36,715 nucleotides of DNA from Gammaproteobacteria bacterium (GTDB lineage: Bacteria; Pseudomonadota; Gammaproteobacteria; Arenicellales; JAANXG01): assembly GCA_024639325.1 (NCBI GenBank), contig JAHEIO010000035.1, forward strand, positions 1 to 36,715, written 5' to 3'. The notes under the pieces are model-generated. The model was not told the DNA's origin. It searched no databases and saw only the letters and a list, made by a program, of their open reading frames with translations. Position 1 is the stretch's first letter, and each line of letters opens with the position of its first letter. The translations under genes were made by a program, and so were the position numbers. Below, piece by piece: positions 6,894 to 15,171 of the stretch.

Positions 6894-8261
6894 ATGAAGA
6901 AAGCAGATAAATTCAGTCGCCGTCGTTTCCTGCAGGCGAGCGGAGCCGTGCTGGCCGGCAACGCGATGGGCGCAACGTCAGCTGCCGCCGCAGCGATCGA
7001 ACCGAAGGACACGGAAACGCAGACGGCGCCGGCCTTACAAAAACTGTTACGCAAAGCGGCCGTTCCGCTGGCTAAAGGGGCAAGAGTTGTCGTTGTCGGC
7101 GGCGGTTGGTCGGGCCTGACAATGGCCAAGAACCTGCGCCGATTCAATCCTGCTTTCGACGTAATCCTGCTTGATCAGCAATCGGCTTTCGTTTCCTTCC
7201 CGGTAAGCAATGCCTGGCTTGCCGACCAGGTGAGTCTTGATTTTCTGAGTCACAGTTTTTTCGACGCCGCCAACAATAATGACTACCACTTCATGCAGGC
7301 AACTGTTCTCGGTTTCGATCGCAATTCGCGCCAGGTTTATACGGATCGCGGCTACGTAGACTATGATTACCTGGTGCTAGCACCAGGCATCGAGTACGAC
7401 TACTCGCGCATCGGCGTCGAAGACGCCGAGGCGCAGACCCGGTTGTTCCATAGATATCCTGGTGGGTTTGTGACCAGTTCCGAGCTGCTGACTATCAAAA
7501 ACAAGATACATCAGTTTACCGGCGGCACATTTTTGCTCAATGTGCCCGATGGCGACTACCGATGCACCGCTGCACCTTATGAGCGAGCCTGCATGATTGC
7601 GGCTGTTTTCAAACGGCGGCGCGTGCGCGCCAAAATCCTGCTACTCGATATGAACAGCGAAATTAAAATTAAAAAGACGGGCTTTACCCGCGCCTTCGAA
7701 CAGCTGTACGGCGATTATATCGAGTATCTGCCGAGCTCTTTGATCAGCAACGTGGACATCGACGGCCACAGGGTCGAAACCGAGTTCGATGAATACTCCT
7801 TCGACGACGCCATCATATACCCGCCCGTGCGCGCCTCGCGCCTGATCGAAGAGGCCGGCATCGCGGATGAGTACAGCCCGCAGAAAGCAGCTAATACCGA
7901 TCCATTTCGCTATCATCTGATCGGAGATGAACGCATTTACGTCACTGGGGATTCCCGCTCGCAGCCATTTTCCAAGGGTGGACATACCGCGCATTCGGAA
8001 GCGCAGTATGTCGCTGAAGTCATCGCCGCACATGCGCTCGACCGTGACGTACACTGGCGCAGCCCGCAAACCATGTGCTTTTCGGCGGTGGATATCGAAC
8101 CGCTCAGGGCAATGAGCATCATCACCTACTACAAATTCGACCAGCGAACCGAACTGTTTGCCTTCGATCGCACGCATTTGATCGAAGAATGGGATACTCA
8201 GGGAGGCCAGGCGAGCCTGGCCTGGGCCGAGGGCATGTACCGGGATATGTTTTATCTCTAG
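6894..8261 (+). CDS. fccB: Flavocytochrome c sulfide dehydrogenase, flavoprotein subunit
   Basis: A 455-residue FAD protein of the disulfide-oxidoreductase superfamily. It begins with a twin-arginine signal (SRRRFLQASG, residues 8-17), so it is exported folded. The FAD-binding GGGWSG is at about 69-74. The two cysteines expected to form the redox disulfide in FccB/SoxF proteins are present: Cys234 in DYRCTAAPYERA and Cys395 in TMCFSAVD near the C-terminus. GDSRSQPFSKGGHTAH is the second FAD-contacting block. The enzyme oxidises sulfide and passes electrons to the cytochrome encoded 12 nt upstream. The stop codon TAG lies inside a CTAG that abuts a family-A repeat end. Expression with the cytochrome as one operon is very likely. 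Confidence 0.87.
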   Translation: MKKADKFSRRRFLQASGAVLAGNAMGATSAAAAAIEPKDTETQTAPALQKLLRKAAVPLAKGARVVVVGGGWSGLTMAKNLRRFNPAFDVILLDQQSAFVSFPVSNAWLADQVSLDFLSHSFFDAANNNDYHFMQATVLGFDRNSRQVYTDRGYVDYDYLVLAPGIEYDYSRIGVEDAEAQTRLFHRYPGGFVTSSELLTIKNKIHQFTGGTFLLNVPDGDYRCTAAPYERACMIAAVFKRRRVRAKILLLDMNSEIKIKKTGFTRAFEQLYGDYIEYLPSSLISNVDIDGHRVETEFDEYSFDDAIIYPPVRASRLIEEAGIADEYSPQKAANTDPFRYHLIGDERIYVTGDSRSQPFSKGGHTAHSEAQYVAEVIAAHALDRDVHWRSPQTMCFSAVDIEPLRAMSIITYYKFDQRTELFAFDRTHLIEEWDTQGGQASLAWAEGMYRDMFYL

Positions 8262-8282
8262 CCGCCTGGTGAGAAATGCGGG
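8262..8282 (-). mobile_element. Solo end of element A at the fccB stop codon
   Basis: A 21-bp remnant, CCGC followed by CTGGTGAGAAATGCGGG, bounded by CTAG on both sides (8258-8261 and 8283-8286). Reverse-complemented, it equals the left end of the complete copy at 36268 including the adjoining GGCGG. The first CTAG contains the fccB stop codon. It is either the relic of an excised insertion or a fragment left by recombination. Confidence 0.6.
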
Positions 8283-8286
8283 CTAG

Positions 8287-8822
8287 CCTGTCCGCGTATA
8301 TCGGCGGGATTCCGTCGCTTATATCCAGTTCGTTTCGCTCCTGGGAAGGCCTGCAGTGAGGATGGAGAAACCCGTCGTGCTAATTACCCCGAGTGGCCGG
8401 TGTTGCCCGGGCGCTGGCGACCCGTTGCGGACTGTTTCCACCAGTATAGGATCAATAGAATTTTGGGGAGAACTCAACCCCGGCCATCTGGAACCGCGCC
8501 GGAATCTCCTCCATGCAGTCCGCAGCCGGAGGGATTGAGTGGATGAGCTACTTATAACATGAGTAAGTAAAAATTCCGTGTCGTAGAAGCAAACGTTTAT
8601 CGGTGCGCTGGTATAGCCGTTCGTGGCGAGATAATTTTGCACGCCGTCATCGCCGGCAACACCGTCTCGGGGCTATAGCCAGGTGCCGGTGGCACCCCCT
8701 TCCAGAGAAAGAGATCATCTACAGTCACGGCCAGTTTTCTCTTCGGTTGGTTTGTCAACTCGGGTATCGCTGCCTGTCGCGAATGGACTTTGGCGAGAAT
8801 TGGCTTGATATTTCGTATACTC
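8287..8822. other. Gene-poor stretch, nothing recognised
   Basis: About 540 bases between the fcc pair and the YCII-like gene. Short frames on both strands (8319-8642 minus, 8603-8875 plus) have no recognisable family. A 15-base string (TACCCCGAGTGGCCG) near 8386 also occurs near 3808; this may be coincidence. No terminator with a T-tract was seen after fccB. Confidence 0.4.
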
Positions 8823-9155
8823 CTACTGCATTTCCATACACTCCATCACTTCGATATATGCGCCGGGCATCTTGAGGTGCGGGCAATCATCAAAAATCTT
8901 TGCAGCGGCCTCGTGAGATTCCGCCTGTGCAATAGAATAACCACCAACTTCATTGCGCTCGTCCAAAACACTCTCCTTCGTTACACGCTTGTTCTTACCA
9001 ACCGGAGTGCCGAGTTCGACGAGGTCTTCTTTATGCTGCTCTGCCCAAGCCATCCACTCTTCCATTCCCTTTTTCCTCTCTTCAGGGGTCCAATTCTTCG
9101 TCATCTCATCCATGGCAGCTGGCGGCACCATATAGAGTGCTATAAATTTTTTCAT
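8823..9155 (-). CDS. YCII-like domain protein
   Basis: A 110-residue cytoplasmic protein of the YCII-related (DGPF-like) group: MKKFIALYMVPP at the start, EEWMAWAEQHKEDLVELGTP in the middle and GGYSIAQAESHEAAAKIF then HLKMPGAYIEVM at the end match the family's dimeric alpha/beta-barrel fold. Relatives are thought to bind or transform small molecules; no specific activity can be given. ATG at 9155 follows AAGGGAC by about 7 nt. It is a single gene. Such genes are frequent in integron cassettes, but no attC was found here. Confidence 0.78.
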   Translation of the reverse strand: MKKFIALYMVPPAAMDEMTKNWTPEERKKGMEEWMAWAEQHKEDLVELGTPVGKNKRVTKESVLDERNEVGGYSIAQAESHEAAAKIFDDCPHLKMPGAYIEVMECMEMQ

Positions 9156-9328
9156 ATGTTTGTCCCTTAGTTGCTCAAAGATATATTTTAGTGTTCGAGC
9201 TTGAGAAAGATACTGCGCAAACTATTTACAATACCTCATAAATTTGGGATTGTCGCAACATTGTACAACCACTCCATTAACCAGGCGTGCCAATCACGAC
9301 GGTGTTGATGGGGGACCGAGGACGTGCG

Positions 9329-10624
9329 CTAAAAACTCGCTGCCCTGCTTCCGCAGGACGGAGTTGTGTTCACCTTGATTTGAAGCTTGCTGTGAGCCTT
9401 TCGAATCGCGTATTCGACTTGTTCAGGCGTCTCAGCTGTAGCGAAAATGAATCCCAGGCAGTTGCCGCCCTCCGGTAAGGGGGCAAGTTCATCGCCAATC
9501 GGAACGGACAAAATGATTTCATCGATTTTCGGCACCGCGTGGGCAGCCGCCAGTCCTTCTATGGCGTCCAGTCGGCCCGCCGCCGGGACCGGAATCATCA
9601 TCACGCCCGACGCGTCGGAGCCGCTGGGGAATTCCGGCTGGGGTAGTCCTGCCGCATGTCGTACGATCAAGTCTTCGAGCCCAAGATCTTGTTGAAACCG
9701 AAGCGCCTTGGAGCAAAGAGCCCCAATCGAACGGGCCGCAACCTCGATGATCCAGGCGCCTTGCCCGTTGACTCGCAACTCTGCGTGAATGGGACCCTCC
9801 GTCAGGCCGATCGCCAGCGCTGCCTGCCTGGTCTCTTGCACCAGTAACTCCTGCTGGTGAGGCGGCAGACGGGAGGGCGTGATAAAAATTGTCTCCTCGA
9901 AGAACGGTCCGTCAAGGGGATCCGGCTTGTCGAACAGCGCGAGTACCATTAATTTTCCACGGTACAACATGCCTTCTACCGCCACTTCCCGTCCAGGTAT
10001 GAAAGATTCCACCAATAGATGGTCGTCATGTCGGTCGAGTTTCTCGAGTATCGATGCAGCACGTCGGCACGCTGTAACGAAATCGTCGGCGTTGTCGATC
10101 CTGATTACGCCGCGGCTGCCACACAGGTCCAGCGGTTTGACAACACAAGGGTAGTCGAATGCCATTGCGATTTTACGCAAATCCCGTCTAACGGAAACAA
10201 CTTCAAACCTTGGTGATTTATGGCCCGCTTTGGCCAGGGCGCTGCGCATTCGGTATTTATCGTGGGCAACAACGGCGGACTCGACGGAGTTGTGTCGCAG
10301 GCCGAGGGCTGCAGCCGCCGTGGCTGCCAGAACCGTGGTTTCCTCGTCCGTACCAATAACGGCCGATATAGGATAGCAACGGGAGTACTCGACGATTCGC
10401 CTAACTGCTGCTTCGATCGGTTCGAATTCAAGCGCCATCATGCCGCCGGCTGAGAATTCCTGCAGCGTCGAGCGGTGGTTGGATCCTACCGTGAACTGCA
10501 CGCCGTGTCGGCGCGCCGCGTCCATAAATCCTCTCGCCCTATAGGACGTGGATGGCATGAGCAGCAATATCCGAGGCGGCGAACCGTTATGCTGAACTCG
10601 TGTCAGCCCTTCCGGGGCGGTCAT
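9329..10624 (-). CDS. ATP-grasp carboxylate-amine ligase-like protein
   Basis: A 431-residue ATP-grasp enzyme. Lys163 in VVKPLDLCGSRG is the ATP-binding lysine with its glycine loop; LLVESFIPGREVAVEG (about 203-218) and IHAELRVNGQGAWIIEVAAR supply the adenine pocket and the acidic metal ligands (E...N/E pattern). An N-terminal Rossmann-like preATP-grasp domain (about 18-130) precedes. The arrangement is that of BL00235/L-amino-acid-ligase type enzymes, which join a carboxylate to an amine through an acyl phosphate; the substrates are unknown. The chosen ATG at 10624 is 4 nt beyond the Nfu-like stop; the open frame extends 25 codons further but would overlap that gene. Last gene of the operon. 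Confidence 0.8.
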   Translation of the reverse strand: MTAPEGLTRVQHNGSPPRILLLMPSTSYRARGFMDAARRHGVQFTVGSNHRSTLQEFSAGGMMALEFEPIEAAVRRIVEYSRCYPISAVIGTDEETTVLAATAAAALGLRHNSVESAVVAHDKYRMRSALAKAGHKSPRFEVVSVRRDLRKIAMAFDYPCVVKPLDLCGSRGVIRIDNADDFVTACRRAASILEKLDRHDDHLLVESFIPGREVAVEGMLYRGKLMVLALFDKPDPLDGPFFEETIFITPSRLPPHQQELLVQETRQAALAIGLTEGPIHAELRVNGQGAWIIEVAARSIGALCSKALRFQQDLGLEDLIVRHAAGLPQPEFPSGSDASGVMMIPVPAAGRLDAIEGLAAAHAVPKIDEIILSVPIGDELAPLPEGGNCLGFIFATAETPEQVEYAIRKAHSKLQIKVNTTPSCGSRAASF

Positions 10625-10628
10625 GGAA

Positions 10629-11168
10629 TCAGGTTTTTCGGGTTTTGAAGTAGGGATTGCTTCCGCGTTCGTGATCCGTAAGATCAACCACGGCCACAAC
10701 CCCCTGGACCTGATCCTTGATCATGACTTCGACTCCCTGGCACAAGGTCACATGGGCCATCGCGCAACCCTGGCACCCGCCTTCGAAGCGGATGAAGACG
10801 GTATCACCGGTCACCTCGATCAGCCGGATGTAACCGCCATGGGCGTCAATCGCCGGATTGATCTGCTCGTCCAATATCTTTTGTACGGCTTCGGGCAATG
10901 ACGATACGGGAACTTTTCCAGCCTCCACACCGGCGACGAACTCGACGTCTCGAACCTCCGGAACGTAGTGACGAATCAGATTTGAAATATTTTTTCTGAT
11001 TGGGATCGTCGCCCCGGGAGACCCTTCGATAGACAGTTTCAAGACGCCGTCCGAAAATGCCTTGAATGCCAGATCTCCGCCGCGATCCATTACCAGTGCG
11101 CGTACTCTTTCTTCGAGCAAGCGTTTCAGGCTGTCGACGATGTCTTGCATCGATACTTTGTCCTTCAC
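10629..11168 (-). CDS. Two-domain NifU/Nfu-like Fe-S protein
   Basis: A 179-residue protein with two NifU C-terminal-like domains in tandem. The second (about 91-165) has the Fe-S cluster motif GGCQGCAMA (Cys132, Cys135) after INPAIDAHGGYIRL. The first (about 14-80) keeps the fold pattern (RALVMDRGGDLAF) but has GSPGAT where the CxxC should be, so it cannot hold a cluster in the usual way. Family members assemble or carry [4Fe-4S] clusters. The GTG start (11168) overlaps the TGA stop of the upstream PLP-enzyme gene (GTGA), implying translational coupling, and the ATP-grasp gene follows 4 nt downstream. It may deliver a cluster to a partner in this operon, but that is inference. Confidence 0.82.
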   Translation of the reverse strand: MKDKVSMQDIVDSLKRLLEERVRALVMDRGGDLAFKAFSDGVLKLSIEGSPGATIPIRKNISNLIRHYVPEVRDVEFVAGVEAGKVPVSSLPEAVQKILDEQINPAIDAHGGYIRLIEVTGDTVFIRFEGGCQGCAMAHVTLCQGVEVMIKDQVQGVVAVVDLTDHERGSNPYFKTRKT

Positions 11169-12352
11169 GTCGTGGCGGAACAGAGCGCGGCCTTGTCCAG
11201 GGCCTGCTCCAGGTCGGAGATTAAGTCCTCGGGTTTCTCGATACCGATCGACAGCCGCAGCAGATCCCGCGGCACCGGCGACGACGCCCCCTCGATACTG
11301 GCCCGGTGTTCGATCATGCTTTCCACGCCGCCAAGAGAAGTGGCGCGCTTGAACACCTCGACATTTGCCGCCGTGGCAATCGCCGCGGCTTCACCGTCCC
11401 GGTGCCGGATCGACAGCATACCGCCATAGCCTCCGAACATTTGGTCCGCCGCTACCGCATACCCCGGATGTTTGGCCAAACCGGGATACAAGACCGAGGC
11501 GACATGCGGGTGGCGATCGAAGTGCTCGGCAATGCGCAGCGCGGTCTCCGCGGCCCGGTGTACACGCAGAAAAAGCGTGCGCATGCCGCGCAGGAGCAGC
11601 CAGGCCTCGAATGGGCCAGGCACGGCCCCGGCATCCCGGCGCCAGGCCCGAATGCGATGCCAGAACGAATCTTTGACGGCGCCCACCACGGCGCCCATAA
11701 GTACGTCACTGTGTCCGTTCAGATATTTACTGGCTGAGTGGACGACCAGGTCGGCGCCCAGTTCCAGGGGTCGTGTAAACACCGGCGTGGCAACGGTGTT
11801 ATCGACCACCAGGCGAGCTCGGGCAGCGTGTGTGATTTCCGCGGCGGCTCTGATGTCGGTGATACTCCAGGTCGGGTTGGCCGGTGTATCGATGAACACG
11901 AGTTTGGTTTTCCCGGGTCGCATGGCGTTGGCCAGTTCATTCGGTTTGGTGGTGTCGACGAACTCCACATCCAGCCCCCACGACATACCGAAGTCCACCA
12001 ACCAGGTGCGATAAGCGTAATACATGACCCGGGAAGCGACCACGTGATCACCGGGCAGCAGAGATTGGAACACCGCCGTGCCCGCCGCCATGCCGGATGA
12101 AAACAACAGGCACTCGGCACCCCCTTCCAAGGTGGCCAGAAGCTGCTCGGGCGCGTCATAGGTGGGATTGTGGGGACGTGTATATGCACGACCGGATCGG
12201 TATCCGCCATCAGGATCCCGCTCATACGTAGTCGATGCGTGTACCGGGGGCACAACAGCCCGTGTGACTTCGTCTACATGGCCCAGGGCCTGGACGGTCA
12301 GGGTTTCTAGCGCGATTTTCCGCGAAGTCGTGTCGCTTGGTTTATCGGTCAT
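11165..12352 (-). CDS. Cys/Met-metabolism PLP enzyme (cystathionine gamma-lyase/synthase type)
   Basis: A 395-residue fold-type I PLP enzyme of the trans-sulfuration family. YTRPHNPTYD (about 57-66) is the phosphate/substrate YxRxxNPT motif, SSGMAA (85-90) the PLP phosphate loop, DNTVATP (184-190) holds the pyridine-nitrogen aspartate, and Lys209 in SASKYLNGHSD forms the Schiff base. Length is typical. Reactions in the family include gamma-replacement (MetB), alpha,gamma-elimination (methionine lyase, CTH) and O-acyl-homoserine sulfhydrylation; sequence alone does not separate these. It is the third gene of the minus-strand run and is coupled to the Nfu gene by a 4-bp overlap, pointing to a sulfur-linked role. 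Confidence 0.87.
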   Translation of the reverse strand: MTDKPSDTTSRKIALETLTVQALGHVDEVTRAVVPPVHASTTYERDPDGGYRSGRAYTRPHNPTYDAPEQLLATLEGGAECLLFSSGMAAGTAVFQSLLPGDHVVASRVMYYAYRTWLVDFGMSWGLDVEFVDTTKPNELANAMRPGKTKLVFIDTPANPTWSITDIRAAAEITHAARARLVVDNTVATPVFTRPLELGADLVVHSASKYLNGHSDVLMGAVVGAVKDSFWHRIRAWRRDAGAVPGPFEAWLLLRGMRTLFLRVHRAAETALRIAEHFDRHPHVASVLYPGLAKHPGYAVAADQMFGGYGGMLSIRHRDGEAAAIATAANVEVFKRATSLGGVESMIEHRASIEGASSPVPRDLLRLSIGIEKPEDLISDLEQALDKAALCSATT

Positions 12353-12394
12353 TAGCTGGTTCCCAGGCAGGATTCGATGGGTATTTCGGCCAGG

Positions 12395-13597
12395 CTAGAC
12401 ACGTTCGATAACCATCGCGATACCTTGCCCGACCCCAATGCACATCGTGCAAAGCGCATATCGACCCTTGGTGCGCTGTAATTGGTTCAACGCAGTTGTT
12501 ATCAATCGCGCGCCGCTCGCGCCCAGGGGATGACCAAGCGCAATCGCGCCACCGTTCGGATTGACCCGTTCGTCGTCGTCGTTCAGGCCCAATTGGCGCA
12601 ATACCGCGATGCCCTGGGCGGCGAATGCTTCGTTTAGTTCGATAACATCCATATCCTCGAGCTCGAGGCCGGTGAGCTTCAAAACCTTCCTCGATGCAGG
12701 CGCCGGTCCAATACCCATTATCCTGGGAGGCACACCGGCCACAGCCATTCCGGCAACTCGTCCTTTCGGGTTCAGCCCGATACTTGAAACAGCAGACTCG
12801 CCAGCCAACAACAAGGCACAGGCGCCGTCGTTCACTCCGGAAGCGTTGCCCGCGGTTACCGTACCGCCTTCTTTGACAATGCCGCTCAGGGCGCCCAGCT
12901 TTTCCAGACTGGTGCTCCTGGGGTGCTCGTCCGCATCTACGACTACCGGCTCTCCCTTGCGTTGGGCTACGGCAACCGGTGTAATTTCCGAGGCAAAGAA
13001 TCCTGCCTTTTGCGCGGCCGCCGTTTTGAGTTGGCTGACCAGTGCCATTCGATCCTGTGCATCCCGTTCGATGCCGAATTCCTCCGCAACGTTTTCGGCC
13101 GTTTCAGGCATGGAATCGACACCGAACTGCTCTTTCATGAGTCGATTTACAAAACGCCAACCGATGGTCGTGTCATACACCGCATTCTTTCGACTGAATG
13201 CGACCTCTGCTTTTGGCATGACGAACGGTGCACGACTCATACTTTCCACACCCCCGGCAATGATCAGATCGCCTTCACCGGTTTTGATGGCCCGTGCACC
13301 GATTCCCACGGCGTCCATGCCTGAACCACACAGCCGATTGACGGTCGTCGCAGGTACATTAACCGGCATTCCCGCAAGTAGAGAAGACATTCGTCCGATG
13401 TTTCGGTTGTCCTCGCCGGCCTGGTTTGCACAACCATAAATGACATCGCTAACCGCGCCCCAATCTACGTCTGGATTCCGCTCCATAATCGCTCTGATAG
13501 GAATGGCGCCCAGGTCATCGGTCCTGACGGTAGATAATGCTCCGCCAAACCGTCCGAAGGGCGTGCGAACTGCGTCGCAAATATAGGCATTAGTCAT
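12395..13597 (-). CDS. Thiolase / acetyl-CoA C-acyltransferase (PcaF-like)
   Basis: A 400-residue thiolase. Cys90 in NRLCGSGMDA is the acyl-accepting nucleophile; GHPLGASGAR carries the catalytic histidine, CTMCIGVGQG the second (proton-shuttling) cysteine near the C-terminus, and NEAFAAQG the conserved NEAF block. The N-terminus (AVRTPFGRFGGALSTVRTDD) and QAGEDNRNIGRM are most like 3-oxoadipyl-CoA thiolase (PcaF), though no other beta-ketoadipate gene is nearby, so the substrate is uncertain; general beta-oxidation is the alternative. ATG at 13597 lies 28 nt after the upstream gene's stop; the PLP-enzyme gene follows after 42 nt. Very likely cotranscribed. Confidence 0.9.
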   Translation of the reverse strand: MTNAYICDAVRTPFGRFGGALSTVRTDDLGAIPIRAIMERNPDVDWGAVSDVIYGCANQAGEDNRNIGRMSSLLAGMPVNVPATTVNRLCGSGMDAVGIGARAIKTGEGDLIIAGGVESMSRAPFVMPKAEVAFSRKNAVYDTTIGWRFVNRLMKEQFGVDSMPETAENVAEEFGIERDAQDRMALVSQLKTAAAQKAGFFASEITPVAVAQRKGEPVVVDADEHPRSTSLEKLGALSGIVKEGGTVTAGNASGVNDGACALLLAGESAVSSIGLNPKGRVAGMAVAGVPPRIMGIGPAPASRKVLKLTGLELEDMDVIELNEAFAAQGIAVLRQLGLNDDDERVNPNGGAIALGHPLGASGARLITTALNQLQRTKGRYALCTMCIGVGQGIAMVIERV

Positions 13598-13624
13598 CTT
13601 GGATAACTGCTTCCCTGTTGGGCG

Positions 13625-14875
13625 TTAGCGATACAATGGCAGCCGTTCCACGCGGCGATCTATTTCCGCGATCATCGCATTGTAGCGCGGGCTATCCACC
13701 CCGCCGAATCGCCGCTCGAACTCTGCTTCGGACATATGCTCGGGCAGATCACTGACTTTTGGCATGACGTCGGACTCCGTTAAGGATCTTGCAGCGCGTG
13801 TTTGCACCTCGCTCGCCCGGGTAAAGGCGGTTGCCCGTTCGCCGAAACGTGTGCCAGCCTTGTCAGCACACAGGTCGTTGAAGCTGAATCCACTGCCGCC
13901 GCGCGAGTCTTCGATCTCTTTTAGTAGTCCGACCGCGTCGGAAAAAACGTTTCCACCCGCCATGGAAAGGGACGCCGAAATCATGAAATGTTGAGCAAAG
14001 TCCCGGCGACCACGAAGCCTGACTTCGCGTTTCGGAGCCTTGGGCCAGGAGCCCGCCTGCGGCGCCAGGCGCTGCAGGTCGAGACCGTCCACGTAAGCGG
14101 TAAGCACGATGATCGCCGCCCTGTTCTCCGTCGCCGAGTCACTGGATTTCGACTGCTCTTCACCCAGCTGGAACAGAGGTTGCAGAATGTCGACCATCTT
14201 GATCGGGCCGCGCCCGGAGGACACGACCTCGACCAGGCGCTGATTGTAAATCGCCAATCGATCTTGATCCTGAGCCGACACCAGGCTTGTTCTGACCACA
14301 TCGGTTAGTTGAGAATCCCACTCATAGGTAACGCTGAGGCCGCTGCTCTTTATAGCTACCTGGCGGATCAGGTCCGACCTCAGGTTGTGGCCGGTCCTGT
14401 TGTATAAACCTTTGATGGTAAGGGCCAATACCTGGTTGGCTAGCCAGCCGGGAACAGTTAAGCGTCCGATTCGCAAATGGTCGACCTTGGGTAGGTCTGA
14501 CGTTTCAGACCAGCCGGTCTCGACATTGAGATACTCACCGACAGGATTCTTCGGCAGTCGAGCCGTCGCCTGCACCTTGACTGAGCCATCATGAAGCTCT
14601 ACCGCCGCACCGCCGCGTCCAATCAGGTACACGAAATAATTCACCGCAAGGTCGAGGTCACGCTTGCGAATGGTAACGGTCCTTACTTCACCGTCCCGCA
14701 GGTCCCTTGGGTCATGCCGGTTCAGAATGGCCTTGGCCCGGCCGATTTCAGTCGATGTCAGCTTCACTTGGGTTTCGATCAGAGCGGTTTTTTCCACTGC
14801 GAAATAAGCTGCGGCGACCAGCGCAAACGGTAGCAGGACGATTAAGTAAAGGACTAACTTGAGTAAGAATCTCAT
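13625..14875 (-). CDS. Conserved membrane-anchored periplasmic protein, unknown function
   Basis: A 416-residue protein with an uncleaved signal-anchor helix (about 5-27) and a large periplasmic part without cysteine pairs or haem sites. Notable segments are TVTIRKRDLDLAVNYFVYL (about 67-85), RRDFAQHFMISASLSMAGG (about 291-309) and GGSGFSFNDLCADKAGTRFG (about 327-346), which look like the conserved core of an uncharacterised gammaproteobacterial family. The long middle part is rich in beta-strand-like sequence. It opens the minus-strand run and is 28 nt upstream of the thiolase gene. I do not recognise a function; a lipid- or envelope-related scaffold role is only a guess. Confidence 0.7.
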   Translation of the reverse strand: MRFLLKLVLYLIVLLPFALVAAAYFAVEKTALIETQVKLTSTEIGRAKAILNRHDPRDLRDGEVRTVTIRKRDLDLAVNYFVYLIGRGGAAVELHDGSVKVQATARLPKNPVGEYLNVETGWSETSDLPKVDHLRIGRLTVPGWLANQVLALTIKGLYNRTGHNLRSDLIRQVAIKSSGLSVTYEWDSQLTDVVRTSLVSAQDQDRLAIYNQRLVEVVSSGRGPIKMVDILQPLFQLGEEQSKSSDSATENRAAIIVLTAYVDGLDLQRLAPQAGSWPKAPKREVRLRGRRDFAQHFMISASLSMAGGNVFSDAVGLLKEIEDSRGGSGFSFNDLCADKAGTRFGERATAFTRASEVQTRAARSLTESDVMPKVSDLPEHMSEAEFERRFGGVDSPRYNAMIAEIDRRVERLPLYR

Positions 14876-15081
14876 GACGCTCGATCGCTGTTGATGTAGA
14901 GTGCAAGTACCAACACGGCGAGGCAGCCATTAGCCGTGCCGAACTGCTACAGCAGCCCGGGAGTACGGGAAGTGCAAAGCATACGTTAACGGATAGAAAC
15001 CTATCAATCGGATAATATAGTTACGTGAAATTTGTTTTCTTGCGCCCGGAACCCGGCCAATTTCGGGCGATATCAGGTCGT

Positions 15082-15117
15082 AACCCACAAGAGTGGCTTA
15101 CCTCTTGGGTTTTATTT
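15082..15117 (+). promoter_or_regulatory. Leader hairpin with T-rich tail upstream of efflux operon (possible attenuator)
   Basis: An interrupted inverted repeat, AACCCACAAGAG (15082-15093) and CTCTTGGGTT (15102-15111), with an 8-nt loop, is followed by TTTATTT. It has the shape of a rho-independent terminator for rightward transcription but lies upstream of the adaptor gene. A possible -10 (GATAAT, about 15010) lies 70 nt before it. It could be an attenuator in the leader of the RND operon, or simply the end of a short transcript. Confidence 0.35.
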
Positions 15118-15171
15118 AATGGAAGCCAACCGAATCAAGGGGTCGACCGGCAGTGTTGTCGATCGAGTTGA

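Noticed and set aside
12561-13439. 292-codon plus-strand open frame
   Set aside because: Antisense to the thiolase gene; serine/proline-rich composition and no family pattern, while the minus strand has complete catalytic motifs.
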